8,804 nucleotides of DNA from Verrucomicrobiales bacterium. Lineage in GTDB: Bacteria > Verrucomicrobiota > Verrucomicrobiia > Limisphaerales > SXQI01. Positions 1-6,613 of the stretch are shown here, one piece after another (position 1 is the stretch's first letter; each line of letters opens with the position of its first letter). The stretch is from contig JAQGOX010000501.1 in assembly GCA_028293365.1 (NCBI GenBank), forward strand, positions 1 through 8,804, given 5' to 3'. The notes below the pieces were generated by a model, which was not told the DNA's origin, made no database searches, and saw only the letters and a program-made list of their open reading frames with translations. A program made the translations under genes and the position numbers.

Positions 1-2011
1 GAAAACGATCCAGGCAATCGCCGCCTGCGCATTGCTGCACCGGCTGGAAAAAGCCAAACGGGTTCTGGTGATCACCCCTGCTTCATTGAAAACTGAATGG
101 GAAGAGCAAATTCAAAAATTCTCATCCCTATCGTGCCAACTCGTCTTTGGCCCGCGCGCGGAACGCCGAAAAGCTTACTGCAATCCGGTGTTTTTCACCG
201 TCGTTAATTACGAACAAATGCTCGCGGATTCATTGGAAGTCAATCAATGGCTCAGGCCTGATGTAGTGGTGTTGGATGAAGCGCAACGCATTAAAAACTG
301 GAGCACGAAGACTTCGCAGGCGATTAAGCGATTGCGCAGCCGTTACGCGTTCGTGCTGACTGGGACGCCCATCGAGAATCGCATCGACGAATTGCACTCG
401 ATCATGGGTTTCATCAATCCAACCGTGCTGGGCTCCTTGTTCCGATTCAATCGCGATTTTTATATACTGGATGAACGCGGCCGGCCGGCGGGATACCAGA
501 ATCTTGATAAGCTGCATGAGCGAGTCGCGCCCTATATCTTGCGACGCCGCAAATCAGCCGTGGAAACCGAACTTCCAGCCCGCACCGACCGCACCTTTTT
601 TGTTCCGCTAAGCCCGGAGCAAAAGGGAGCATATGACGATCACGAAGCACAGGTAGCGCGACTGACATCAATCGCAAAGCGCCGTCCCCTGACCCAACAG
701 GAACAGGACAAGCTGATGAGGGAGCTGGCCATGATGCGAATGATCTGCGATACGAATTACATACTTAACCCGGAGGAACGGGCCTGTCCCAAACTGAAGG
801 AATTGCAAAACATCCTTGAGGAATGCCGTGATAATGAAGAGGTCAAAGTAATCATCTTTTCGGAATGGCAAAGGATGCTGGAACTGGTGCGGGAACTATG
901 CGAGTCCCTCAAACTGGGTTACGCCTGGCATACCGGCTCGGTTCCGCAACTCCGCCGCCGCGGGGAAATTCTCGCCTTTAAAAATGATCCGAAATGCCGC
1001 GTGTTTTTAAGCACCGATTCAGGCAGCACCGGTCTGAACCTGCAGGTTGCCAGCGTCGTGGTTAACTGTGACCTGCCCTGGAACCCGGCGAAACTGGAGC
1101 AACGCATCGCCCGAGCCTGGCGCAAGCATCAACTTCGCTCGGTCACAGTCATCAATTTGGTTTCCGAAAAAACTATCGAGCATCGCATGCTCGGGACGCT
1201 CGCAAATAAGCAGGCGCTCGCGGACGGGGTTCTGGACCAAATGGGCGACCTTAAAGAAATAAAACTGCAATCCGGGGGACAATCGTTCATCGCGAAAATC
1301 GAGCAATTGATGAACACTACCGCGCCGATCCAAAACCAGGCTGTTCGAAAACCGCTTCCAGTCGATCGCTCGCTCGGATTCGCGCAAATGGCGCGGGAGC
1401 GTTTGGGCGAAACACTGGTCCGTTGTGAAGAGCGTTTTCCCCAAAGCACTCCACATTCCGTCCTCATCGCAGTCGTGGACCGCGACGCGCCCGGCTGGAA
1501 GGTAAAACTCGAATCGCTTCATCAGGAATTTTTCGGTCCGGGCCTCTCCGATCCTCTGGCGCCGACCGAACTTCAAGTCATCGACCGGGCTACGTTTGAT
1601 GCCTTGGAACAAATGATCAGTCTCGGCCTGATCACCTCCAGCAGCCGCGTGAACCGCCTCCTTTTTCCCGACGGAGCTTCGGCCCCACCGGCTCTTTCCG
1701 CCGAACAACAACAAGCGATCGATGCATTCAAACTTCAAGCGGGACGGAAAATTAAGATGGCGCGCCTGCTCGTTGATGGAGAATTACTGGATGAAGCCCG
1801 CGAATCATGCATGGAAGCCGCCCTGCTCCGCACCAAAGGTTTAGCGGTCGAAAAGAGGTTTCCAGAGCCATTGGAATTCAAGAATATTTTCACACAGCCT
1901 TATGCCATTTGCTGGGATCCATCCAGCGTGGAAATCCTGCGCGCGCTCGATAATGCGTCTGGCGATTACAACAACGCAGTTCGCGCCGTCGAAACGGCGC
2001 TTAAGTCTTAG
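1..2011 (+). CDS. SNF2-family DEAD/DEAH-box helicase, 5'-truncated by the window edge
   Basis: ATP-dependent DNA translocase/remodeller of helicase superfamily 2, cytoplasmic. The frame is open from base 2, where the first codons read KTIQAIA, the tail of the Walker A motif (GKT). The true start is therefore upstream, and the TTG at 32 is not the start. Visible motifs are: Ia (ITPASLKTEW, about 74–103), II DEAQ (275–286), III LTGTP (356–370), IV VIIFSEW (848 on), V STDSGSTGLNLQ (1010–1045) and VI QRIARAWR (1100–1123). Both RecA-like lobes are thus present and the motifs look intact. After about 1260 there is a 250-residue extension outside the helicase core. It has an alpha/beta-looking stretch (about 1460–1650) and then a helical segment rich in Ala, Leu and Glu (about 1710–2008), which I do not recognise. 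The partner and substrate are unknown. Bacterial relatives include RapA/HepA-type and defence-associated SNF2 proteins, but no defence gene is seen here. The stop is TAG at 2009–2011. Confidence 0.93.
   Translation, partial: KTIQAIAACALLHRLEKAKRVLVITPASLKTEWEEQIQKFSSLSCQLVFGPRAERRKAYCNPVFFTVVNYEQMLADSLEVNQWLRPDVVVLDEAQRIKNWSTKTSQAIKRLRSRYAFVLTGTPIENRIDELHSIMGFINPTVLGSLFRFNRDFYILDERGRPAGYQNLDKLHERVAPYILRRRKSAVETELPARTDRTFFVPLSPEQKGAYDDHEAQVARLTSIAKRRPLTQQEQDKLMRELAMMRMICDTNYILNPEERACPKLKELQNILEECRDNEEVKVIIFSEWQRMLELVRELCESLKLGYAWHTGSVPQLRRRGEILAFKNDPKCRVFLSTDSGSTGLNLQVASVVVNCDLPWNPAKLEQRIARAWRKHQLRSVTVINLVSEKTIEHRMLGTLANKQALADGVLDQMGDLKEIKLQSGGQSFIAKIEQLMNTTAPIQNQAVRKPLPVDRSLGFAQMARERLGETLVRCEERFPQSTPHSVLIAVVDRDAPGWKVKLESLHQEFFGPGLSDPLAPTELQVIDRATFDALEQMISLGLITSSSRVNRLLFPDGASAPPALSAEQQQAIDAFKLQAGRKIKMARLLVDGELLDEARESCMEAALLRTKGLAVEKRFPEPLEFKNIFTQPYAICWDPSSVEILRALDNASGDYNNAVRAVETALKS
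1983..2010 (+). terminator. Possible weak intrinsic terminator at the end of the helicase gene
   Basis: A perfect 7-bp GC-rich stem (GCGCCGT at 1983–1989 pairing with ACGGCGC at 1994–2000) closes on a CGAA tetraloop. It is followed by TTAAGTCTTA. The T-tract is interrupted, and the hairpin lies inside the last codons of the helicase, so it could equally be a coding coincidence or a weak attenuator before the hydrolase gene. Low confidence. Confidence 0.25.
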
Positions 2012-2034
2012 CTGCAAAACTTCACGCCAGGAAA

Positions 2035-3426
2035 ATGAAACACGTTAACGACTTTTTTGCTCTTGCCGTCCTCCTGTTACTTGCCGGTCTGATTGCGAAC
2101 GCGGCGGAGGTTTCTACGTCGGCTTCCATCTCGATCCAGGCATTTTCAATACCGCAGGTAAAGCAAGATTGGGGTGATCCCAATGCAATGGATCAGGCGG
2201 CTGTCTTGGAACGCACGATGCGGCCTTTCAAGGGCGAAAGCCATCCCGGAGTCAACACGCGCACCTTAACCGGCAAGGTCATGTGTGGTTACCAAGGTTG
2301 GTTCTCAGCCGAAGGAGACGGCGATGCGCGCGGATGGACGCATTGGGGTGGTCGCAATGGGTTTCAGCCGGGAAGCTGTAATATCGATCTTTGGCCGGAT
2401 ATGAGTGAGTTGGACGCCGACGAACGATTCACCACGCCGTTTCTGCACAAAGACGGCCGCCACGCGGAGGTCTTCAGCGCGTTTAATCGCAAGACCGTTT
2501 TACGGCATTTCAAATGGATGCAGGACGCCGGGATCGATGGCGTATTTGTGCAGCGGTTCATCGTAGATCTTTCAAATCCCCGGGGAGCACGGCATTTCAA
2601 CGTCGTGCTCGACCACTGCCGGGAAGGAGCGAATCTTTTTGGACGGACTTATGCCGTTATGTACGACTTGAGCGGATTGGGTTCGAATCAAATGAACCGC
2701 GTTAAAGATGATTGGAAAAATCTTGTCGACCACATGCAAATCACCAAAGACCCCGCTTACTTGCATCATGCTGGAAAACCGGTGGTATCCGTTTGGGGTT
2801 TCGGCTTTAACGACCGGCGCAAATATACGCCGGAGGAAGGGCTCGATTTGGTCGATTTCCTCAAAAACGATCCGAAATATGGCGGCTGTACGGTCATGCT
2901 CGGGGTTCCCACTTACTGGCGAGCGTTGGACCATGACTGCGTTAACGACGAAACGGTCCACAAACTCATCCTCAAGGCAGACATTGTGAGTCCCTGGACG
3001 GTGGGGCGTTATTCAAATCCTGACCAGGCAACACGATACGCAACGAACACGGAGGCGCTCGACATTCGCTGGTGCCAGGAAAAAGGTAAAGAGTTCATGC
3101 CGGTGGTCTTTCCCGGTTTCAGTTGGCACAACATGAATTCGCGCTCGCCGTTGAACCAAATTCCTCGATTGAAAGGCCAGTTTCTCTGGACGCAATTCGC
3201 GCAGGCAAAAAAAACAGGAGCAACCATGGTCTACCAGGCGATGTTCGATGAAGTGAACGAAGGGACGGCGATTTTTAAATGCACCGACGATCCACCCACA
3301 GGAGCATCCCAATTCGCTACGTTTGAGGGATTGCCCAACGATTTCTATCTGAACCTTGTGGGCAGAGCATCGCGCATGATTCGCGGAGAAACGCCAATCG
3401 TTGAGGCCGTGCCTGCGGTTCCCTAA
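2035..3426 (+). CDS. Exported GH71/GH99-like glycoside hydrolase
   Basis: A 463-residue protein predicted to leave the cytoplasm. Residues 1–23 form a signal peptide: Lys at position 2, a hydrophobic run at 7–21, then ANA before Ala24. There is no lipobox Cys. The mature part resembles the GH71/GH99-like (beta/alpha)8 barrel group. Supporting motifs are MCGYQGWF at 83–90 followed by a GW.HW stretch, DAGIDGVFVQRF (164–175), YAVMYDLSG (206–214), KPVVSVWGFGF (248–258), FPGFSWHN (359–366) and DEVNEGT at 405–411. The last matches the GH99 signature E-W-H-E-G-T, so E406 and E409 are the likely catalytic pair. Characterised GH99 enzymes are endo-alpha-mannosidases and GH71 enzymes are alpha-1,3-glucanases. 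The substrate here cannot be read from sequence. The start is supported by AGGA a few bases upstream. It lies 23 nt after the helicase and converges with the methyltransferase gene. Confidence 0.85.
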   Translation: MKHVNDFFALAVLLLLAGLIANAAEVSTSASISIQAFSIPQVKQDWGDPNAMDQAAVLERTMRPFKGESHPGVNTRTLTGKVMCGYQGWFSAEGDGDARGWTHWGGRNGFQPGSCNIDLWPDMSELDADERFTTPFLHKDGRHAEVFSAFNRKTVLRHFKWMQDAGIDGVFVQRFIVDLSNPRGARHFNVVLDHCREGANLFGRTYAVMYDLSGLGSNQMNRVKDDWKNLVDHMQITKDPAYLHHAGKPVVSVWGFGFNDRRKYTPEEGLDLVDFLKNDPKYGGCTVMLGVPTYWRALDHDCVNDETVHKLILKADIVSPWTVGRYSNPDQATRYATNTEALDIRWCQEKGKEFMPVVFPGFSWHNMNSRSPLNQIPRLKGQFLWTQFAQAKKTGATMVYQAMFDEVNEGTAIFKCTDDPPTGASQFATFEGLPNDFYLNLVGRASRMIRGETPIVEAVPAVP

Positions 3427-3429
3427 ACT

Positions 3430-4047
3430 TTAAGCAGGATTAACGCATCGAACTGCTTTCCAATGGCCGAGCAGGCCGATGGGTTCGATGGTTTCAATCT
3501 CCAACCCTGTGTCGCGCATTAGTTTACGTAGATTCAGATCCGTTCTGAAGCCAATCCGGTAACAGAGTGGCGAGATAATCTTGTCGAAAGTGCCCATCAC
3601 TGGGTGCTCGCTTTGAAAATGATTCAAAAAAACGATATATCCGCCCGGTTTGCAGACGCGCCGCATTTCCCGAACCGCCTGAACCGGATCCGGAACGGTG
3701 GAAATGAAATAGGCCGCCAAAACCCGGTCAAATTGGCCATCAGGAAATTCGAGTTTGTTGGCATCCATTTTGAGGAGCTGGACTTTCTTCAAACCGAGCG
3801 TTTCCGCACGCTTTTTCGCCTGATCGAGCATTTTTTGGGAAAGATCGATCCCAGTGATTTCGGCATATCTGGGCAATAAAGGCAGTGATAAGCCAGTCCC
3901 CACCCCTACTTCGAGGAGTTTTGCTCCGGGAAAGAGATTAAGTAATTCCGGGCCGAGTTCACGGCCGCTTTGAAAGACTTTCCCAAAGAGAAAGTCATAA
4001 ACCTTGGAGTAGCCGTCATAGACCCTCTCGATGTATTCCACGCTCAT
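3430..4047 (-). CDS. Class I SAM-dependent methyltransferase, PmtA-like (putative phospholipid N-methyltransferase)
   Basis: Reading from ATG at 4047 gives 205 residues, the usual size of Rhodobacter-type phosphatidylethanolamine N-methyltransferases. Motif I is LLEVGVGTGLS (44–54). The acidic SAM-ribose contact is D68 in GIDLS, MDAN with D95 comes next, and the post-motif region is VCKPGGYIVFLNH (131–143). The N-terminal VYDGYSKVYDFLFGKVFQSGR (9–29) resembles the PmtA N-terminus, which argues for this start. The frame stays open to an ATG at 4167, but the extra 40 residues carry no recognisable domain. The ribosome binding site at 4047 is weak. The family fold is confident. The substrate (phosphatidylethanolamine to phosphatidylcholine) is inferred from resemblance, and a quinone or other small-molecule methyltransferase remains possible. 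The gene stands alone: it is convergent with the hydrolase (stops 3 nt apart) and divergent from the MoxR operon. Confidence 0.88.
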   Translation of the reverse strand: MSVEYIERVYDGYSKVYDFLFGKVFQSGRELGPELLNLFPGAKLLEVGVGTGLSLPLLPRYAEITGIDLSQKMLDQAKKRAETLGLKKVQLLKMDANKLEFPDGQFDRVLAAYFISTVPDPVQAVREMRRVCKPGGYIVFLNHFQSEHPVMGTFDKIISPLCYRIGFRTDLNLRKLMRDTGLEIETIEPIGLLGHWKAVRCVNPA

Positions 4048-4073
4048 ATTTGCATTTACCGGAGCCGGGACGC

Positions 4074-4101
4074 ATCGTAGCGAAAGAGTTGCTTCTAGCA
4101 A
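4074..4101 (-). promoter_or_regulatory. Possible leftward promoter for the methyltransferase
   Basis: On the minus strand, TTGCTA (4101–4096) and TACGAT (4079–4074) are separated by 16 nt. Each matches four of six positions of the sigma70 boxes. Transcription would begin about 20 nt before the ATG at 4047, so the transcript would start downstream of the longer alternative start at 4167. This is a weak match found by eye. Confidence 0.22.
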
Positions 4102-4185
4102 GCCCAACCGTTCTGAGATTTTTCGGTGGGTTGCGAAGCGGCCGCGAACCAATGTCAGGCAAATCAAGTTCGGCCCCGTCAGCGA

Positions 4186-4214
4186 TTGACCAAACGTTCA
4201 ATTTTATTTCTTAT
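4186..4214 (+). promoter_or_regulatory. Sigma70-like promoter for the MoxR–DUF58–transglutaminase operon
   Basis: TTGACC (4186–4191, five of six to TTGACA) is followed after 17 nt by TCTTAT (4209–4214, four of six to TATAAT). The spacer is AT-rich. Transcription would begin near 4221, leaving a leader of about 35 nt that contains GGAGG at 4237–4241. This placement favours ATG 4256 over TTG 4229 as the first codon of the operon. Confidence 0.45.
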
Positions 4215-4236
4215 TCAGCCACAACACTTTGTCACC

Positions 4237-4241
4237 GGAGG
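4237..4241 (+). promoter_or_regulatory. Shine-Dalgarno site deciding the MoxR start
   Basis: GGAGG lies 14 nt before ATG 4256. The spacing is longer than ideal, but the site falls inside the frame that would begin at TTG 4229 and so cannot serve that codon. No purine-rich site precedes the TTG. Confidence 0.45.
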
Positions 4242-4255
4242 TTTATCCAATTAAT

Positions 4256-5203
4256 ATGACCGCGAACGTCGAAGAGGCCGCCGATACCTACCACAAACTC
4301 CTCCACAACCTGGAAACGGTTATGCGGGGCCAGTCCGGAACTATTCGACGGCTCCTGGCGGCGTTCGGAAGTGGCGGGCATGTTCTGATCGAGGATTACC
4401 CGGGAACCGGCAAGACCACGCTCGCTAAGGCACTCGCAGGATCGATTAAAGCTGATTTCAAACGGGTTCAATTCACACCTGACGTTTTGCCATCGGATAT
4501 CCTCGGTGTGTCGATTTTCAACCAGCGCGACCAGCAGTTTCAATTTCATCAGGGCCCCGTTTTCACGAATGTTCTTTTAGCAGACGAGGTGAACCGCGCC
4601 TCCCCTCGCACTCAATCGGCACTGCTCGAGGCGATGGCGGAAAATCAAGTGACGGTCGAAGGAGAACGTCGCGGGCTCCCCGAACTGTTCTTCGTCATGG
4701 CGACGCAAAACCCGATTGAATTTCGGGGGACCTATCCCCTGCCAGAGGCGCAGATGGACCGGTTCGCGATGCAACTACGCCTCGGATACGTGACAGCCGA
4801 GGACGAAGCGGCCATTCTGACAGATCAGACACTGGAAACTCCTTTGGATCGCCTGAATGCGTGCGCTTCAACAGCTCAAGTTCTGAGCGTGCGTGCGGCC
4901 GCCCGAACGGTCCGCATTTCCGACGAATTGAAAACCTATATCGTCGCCCTCGTCCGCGGGACGAGGTCAGTGTCAGGGGTGCAACTGGGCGCCAGCCCGC
5001 GAGCGTCTCTAGCCCTGATGAAGGCGGCGCAGGCATTGGCCTTGTTCGATGGAAGCAGCTTTGTCGCGCCGGAACATATTCAGGAACTCGCGGTACCGAT
5101 CATCGCGCATCGAGTTTCGATTGATCCTCAAGCGCGTTTTACAGGGCTCACCACAGTTGCAATCGTGGAAGAAATCATAAAAAAAACGGCCGTTCCGGCC
5201 TGA
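4256..5203 (+). CDS. MoxR-family AAA+ ATPase
   Basis: A 315-residue cytoplasmic AAA+ ATPase of the MoxR/RavA clade, of normal length for the family (AAA_3 core plus lid). Numbered from ATG 4256, Walker A is GTGKT at 50–54. Walker B ends in DE at 110–111 within ADEVNRASPRTQSALLEAM, a MoxR hallmark. Sensor 1 is ATQNP (149–153). GTYPLPEAQMDRF (159–171) supplies the probable arginine finger R169. Sensor 2 is GASPRA (246–251) in the lid. All key residues are present, so it should be an active hexameric ATPase. MoxR proteins are thought to act as chaperones that remodel or mature client proteins, often ones with vWA or vWA-like domains. The neighbouring DUF58 protein is the likely partner. It is the first gene of a tight three-gene operon. 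TTG 4229 would add nine residues but is less likely. Confidence 0.93.
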   Translation: MTANVEEAADTYHKLLHNLETVMRGQSGTIRRLLAAFGSGGHVLIEDYPGTGKTTLAKALAGSIKADFKRVQFTPDVLPSDILGVSIFNQRDQQFQFHQGPVFTNVLLADEVNRASPRTQSALLEAMAENQVTVEGERRGLPELFFVMATQNPIEFRGTYPLPEAQMDRFAMQLRLGYVTAEDEAAILTDQTLETPLDRLNACASTAQVLSVRAAARTVRISDELKTYIVALVRGTRSVSGVQLGASPRASLALMKAAQALALFDGSSFVAPEHIQELAVPIIAHRVSIDPQARFTGLTTVAIVEEIIKKTAVPA

Positions 5204-5212
5204 CATAAGCCC

Positions 5213-6613
5213 ATGAGACTGTTCCAACGATGGCTCTATCGAAATTACTGGGTTTCTTCAAGCGCAGCGCATTGGTTTGGCCGACGTTTTACGCCAGGTG
5301 GCCTTTTGGTGTTTGCAACCATGCTTATCTGCGGAGCCATCGGTCTCGATACGAACCAGAATCTAGCCTATCAGGCTTTTGCTCTTTTAGGCTGCATCGC
5401 TCTCGTTTCCGCAATATTGAGCGGTTTCCCGGCGCCACTCCTCCAAATCAAACGAAAACTGCCGCGGTACGGTACGGCCGGGCAGCCGTTGCAGTATAAA
5501 ATGGTGCTGACCAATCCCAGCGGGCGGCAGCAACATTCCGTTTCGCTCATCGAGCACTTCGGCGACCCGCGGCCAACCCTGGCTGAATTCCTGCAAATCC
5601 CGGAACCTGGGGAAAAATCACGCAACCAGGTGGATCGGCGCTTTGGCTATTTTCGGTGGCGCTGGCTTGTGGCCAGGAAAGAGATGGCTCGGACCAAAAT
5701 CAGGGAAGTCCCTTCCCTTCCCCCGCGATCAGGCACCGAAGTTCCGGTGGACCTGACACCCTTTAAGCGAGGCAAACTGCGGTTTACCGGTATTTCAATT
5801 TCGGTTCCCGATCCATTCGGGCTGGTGCGCAGGCATCGGGAAATCGTAGCCGAGGAACAGGTTTTAATTCTGCCCAGGCGTTATGCAGTCGCTCATCTGG
5901 ACCTTCCGGGCAAGATGCAATATCAGGCCGGTGGTGTAAGTTTGGCCACAGCCGTTGGACAAGCTGAAGAATTTATCGCGCTGCGGGATTACCGGCGTGG
6001 CGATCCGCTGCGGCATATCCATTGGAAAAGTCTCGGTCGAACTGGCAAACTTATCGTGAAAGAATATCAGGACGAATATTTTGTTCGGCATGCGCTGCTG
6101 CTGGATACGTTTTTGGATTCTCCCGATGCGGAATTATTCGAGGAGGCAGTCTCGGTTGCCGCATCATTCGCAACCGTCATTCCGAATCAGGAATCGTTGC
6201 TGGATTTAATGTTTGTCGGTCCGCAGGCCTATTGTTTCACCAGCGGACGGAACGTGGGACAGGTCGAGGAAATGCTGGAGATTCTCGCAGGCGTGCAACC
6301 TTGCACAACTTCAGGCTTCGATTCCCTTTCAAATTTGATTCGCAGGCATGCCGCTGAAATCAGTGGATGCGTCTGCGTTTTCCTGCGATGGGATGCCGAA
6401 CGCATCGGGCTCATAAACAAATTGAGGGCTGTTGGGGTGCCTTGCGATGTTTATGTGATTACACGGAATCCCTCGACAATTCGGGCGTTAAGTGATTTCG
6501 ATCCGGGCATTCATCTGTTGGAACCGGGGAGAATTGAAGAGAATTTGAATATGCGGCCGGGCAATCAATCCGGAATTGGCCATAACCAGCGGGAAGGAAG
6601 GCTTGCCGCGTGA
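5213..6613 (+). CDS. DUF58 domain-containing membrane protein
   Basis: A 466-residue protein with two predicted membrane helices near the N-terminus (about 30–45 and 52–71) and a long soluble C-terminal part. The diagnostic DUF58 signature DYRRGDPLRHIHWKS lies at 259–273, followed by GKLIVKEYQDE. The downstream segment HALLLDT (about 293–299) starts a vWA-like fold, but the metal-site pattern DxSxS is replaced by D298-T-F-L-D302, so MIDAS-type metal binding is doubtful. DUF58 proteins are almost always encoded next to MoxR ATPases and are presumed to be their partners; the molecular function is not established. The gene begins 9 nt after the MoxR stop without a clear ribosome binding site, which suggests translational coupling. 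Its stop overlaps the next gene's start (GTGA, 6610–6613). The last 25 or so residues are polar and look disordered. Confidence 0.92.
   Translation: MRLFQRWLYRNYWVSSSAAHWFGRRFTPGGLLVFATMLICGAIGLDTNQNLAYQAFALLGCIALVSAILSGFPAPLLQIKRKLPRYGTAGQPLQYKMVLTNPSGRQQHSVSLIEHFGDPRPTLAEFLQIPEPGEKSRNQVDRRFGYFRWRWLVARKEMARTKIREVPSLPPRSGTEVPVDLTPFKRGKLRFTGISISVPDPFGLVRRHREIVAEEQVLILPRRYAVAHLDLPGKMQYQAGGVSLATAVGQAEEFIALRDYRRGDPLRHIHWKSLGRTGKLIVKEYQDEYFVRHALLLDTFLDSPDAELFEEAVSVAASFATVIPNQESLLDLMFVGPQAYCFTSGRNVGQVEEMLEILAGVQPCTTSGFDSLSNLIRRHAAEISGCVCVFLRWDAERIGLINKLRAVGVPCDVYVITRNPSTIRALSDFDPGIHLLEPGRIEENLNMRPGNQSGIGHNQREGRLAA
6591..6601 (+). promoter_or_regulatory. Strong ribosome binding site before the GTG start
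   Basis: A purine-rich GGGAAGGAAGG stretch ends 8 nt before GTG 6610. Together with the 4-nt GTGA overlap it decides a GTG start for the transglutaminase gene and points to coupled translation with the DUF58 gene. Confidence 0.6.

Noticed and set aside
1019..1738. Long minus-strand open frame (239 codons) opposite the helicase
   Set aside because: It is antisense to a helicase with strong motif evidence. Its translation shows no recognisable domain and looks like a mirror frame of GC-rich coding DNA.
3412..3438. CCTGC/GCAGG inverted repeat spanning both convergent stops, considered as a bidirectional terminator
   Set aside because: The stem is only 5 bp with a 17-nt loop and no flanking T-tract, so it is expected by chance.
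4048..4167. Extra 40 residues at the methyltransferase N-terminus (ATG 4167)
   Set aside because: The resemblance to the family begins at the Met encoded at 4047, the extension has no recognisable features, and the leftward promoter candidate lies downstream of 4167.
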